Assembly (NCBI GenBank): GCA_963783235.1
Contig: CAWAMN010000002.1
Location: 620,001 to 684,000 of the forward strand
DNA length: 64,000 nucleotides
Reading direction: 5' to 3'
Origin: Thiohalomonas sp963783235
Lineage (GTDB): Bacteria > Pseudomonadota > Gammaproteobacteria > Thiohalomonadales > Thiohalomonadaceae
In this document: piece after piece, positions 63,965-64,000 of the stretch
How positions within the stretch are numbered: position 1 is the stretch's first letter
Layout: every line of letters starts with the position of its first letter
Made by a program: the position numbers and the translations under genes
Notes under the pieces: generated by a model
The model's input: the letters and a program-made list of their open reading frames with translations, nothing else
The model's database searches: none
What the model was told of the DNA's origin: nothing

Positions 63965-64000
63965 GTGCGTACAGCGGGATATTCGCTACTCCTCTCCCTG
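63965..64000 (+). CDS. Start of next gene, secreted or cytochrome-type protein (truncated by window edge)
   Basis: GTG 63965 is preceded by AAAAGGGGAACCCATA and opens (M)RTAGYSLLLSL, a signal-peptide-like N-terminus. Only twelve codons are in the window. Position after nirS and the NirT fusion suggests another periplasmic nir-cluster protein such as a c-type cytochrome. A TTGATATAGGTCAT sequence at about 63893 resembles, but does not match, an FNR box; a short GTGCCC/GGGCAC hairpin at 63863-63880 ends the previous gene. Confidence 0.4.
   Translation, partial: MRTAGYSLLLSL

Overview
The window suggests a GC-rich gammaproteobacterium of the sulfur-oxidising, denitrifying kind (Chromatiales/Ectothiorhodospiraceae-like). 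This is inferred from gene content only: sulfide:quinone oxidoreductase, a polysulfide/thiosulfate-reductase-like molybdoenzyme, cytochrome cd1 nitrite reductase (nirS), nitric oxide reductase (norCB), and FNR/DNR-type TTGAY-N4-RTCAA boxes in front of three denitrification-associated units. No rRNA or tRNA was seen to fix the taxonomy.

Layout. 1-8742: two very large minus-strand signalling proteins, a periplasmic-binding/PAS/GAF sensor running off the left edge and a PAS/GAF-GGDEF-EAL-REC cyclic-di-GMP protein, separated by a 270-bp MITE-like element. 8822-26640: a complete-looking type I-E CRISPR-Cas locus on the minus strand. By hand count the array has 131 repeats and 130 spacers (9047-17025). 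A short AT-rich leader and the cas genes follow, in transcription order cas3, cse1, cse2, cas7e, cas5e, cas6e, [yefM-yoeB], cas1, cas2. A toxin-antitoxin module with its own operator sits inside the operon, coupled to cas1. A truncated second Cas3 HD domain precedes cas3, and cas2 carries a one-base frameshift. The locus is bracketed by a full glycosyltransferase gene on the cas side and a decayed 3' fragment of a paralogue at the old end of the array. 26825-32106: a WYL regulator, the glycosyltransferase, a sigma54 activator and a decaying cytochrome bd operon (cydA and cydB broken, cydX and ybgE intact). 32397-40136: sulfur/anaerobic redox genes (sqr; a Mo enzyme with FeS and cytochrome b subunits and TorD chaperone; an FNR/CRP regulator), with a BIME-like repeat array between. 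40289-43990: a ten-cysteine mini-protein, Ku and DNA ligase D (bacterial NHEJ). 44103-56546: envelope and housekeeping genes (M15-like peptidase, L,D-transpeptidase, AsmA-like, M14 hydrolase, GCS2-like ligase, MurU-like, Sel1, MgtE, HPP-CBS). 56817-64000: the denitrification cluster norC-norB, nirS, and an unusual NirT-type cytochrome fused to two tandem copies of a diheme domain.

How it fits together. The FNR-type protein and the boxes before the HPP gene, norC and nirS suggest one oxygen/NO-responsive regulon. The NirT fusion is a likely quinol-to-periplasm electron route serving NirS. Sqr and the Mo enzyme feed or drain the quinone pool with sulfur compounds. Three otherwise normal genes (cas2, an AsmA-like gene, a GCS2-like gene) each carry a single missing base in or next to a short homopolymer. 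This may be assembly error rather than biology and should be settled before any of the three is called a pseudogene.
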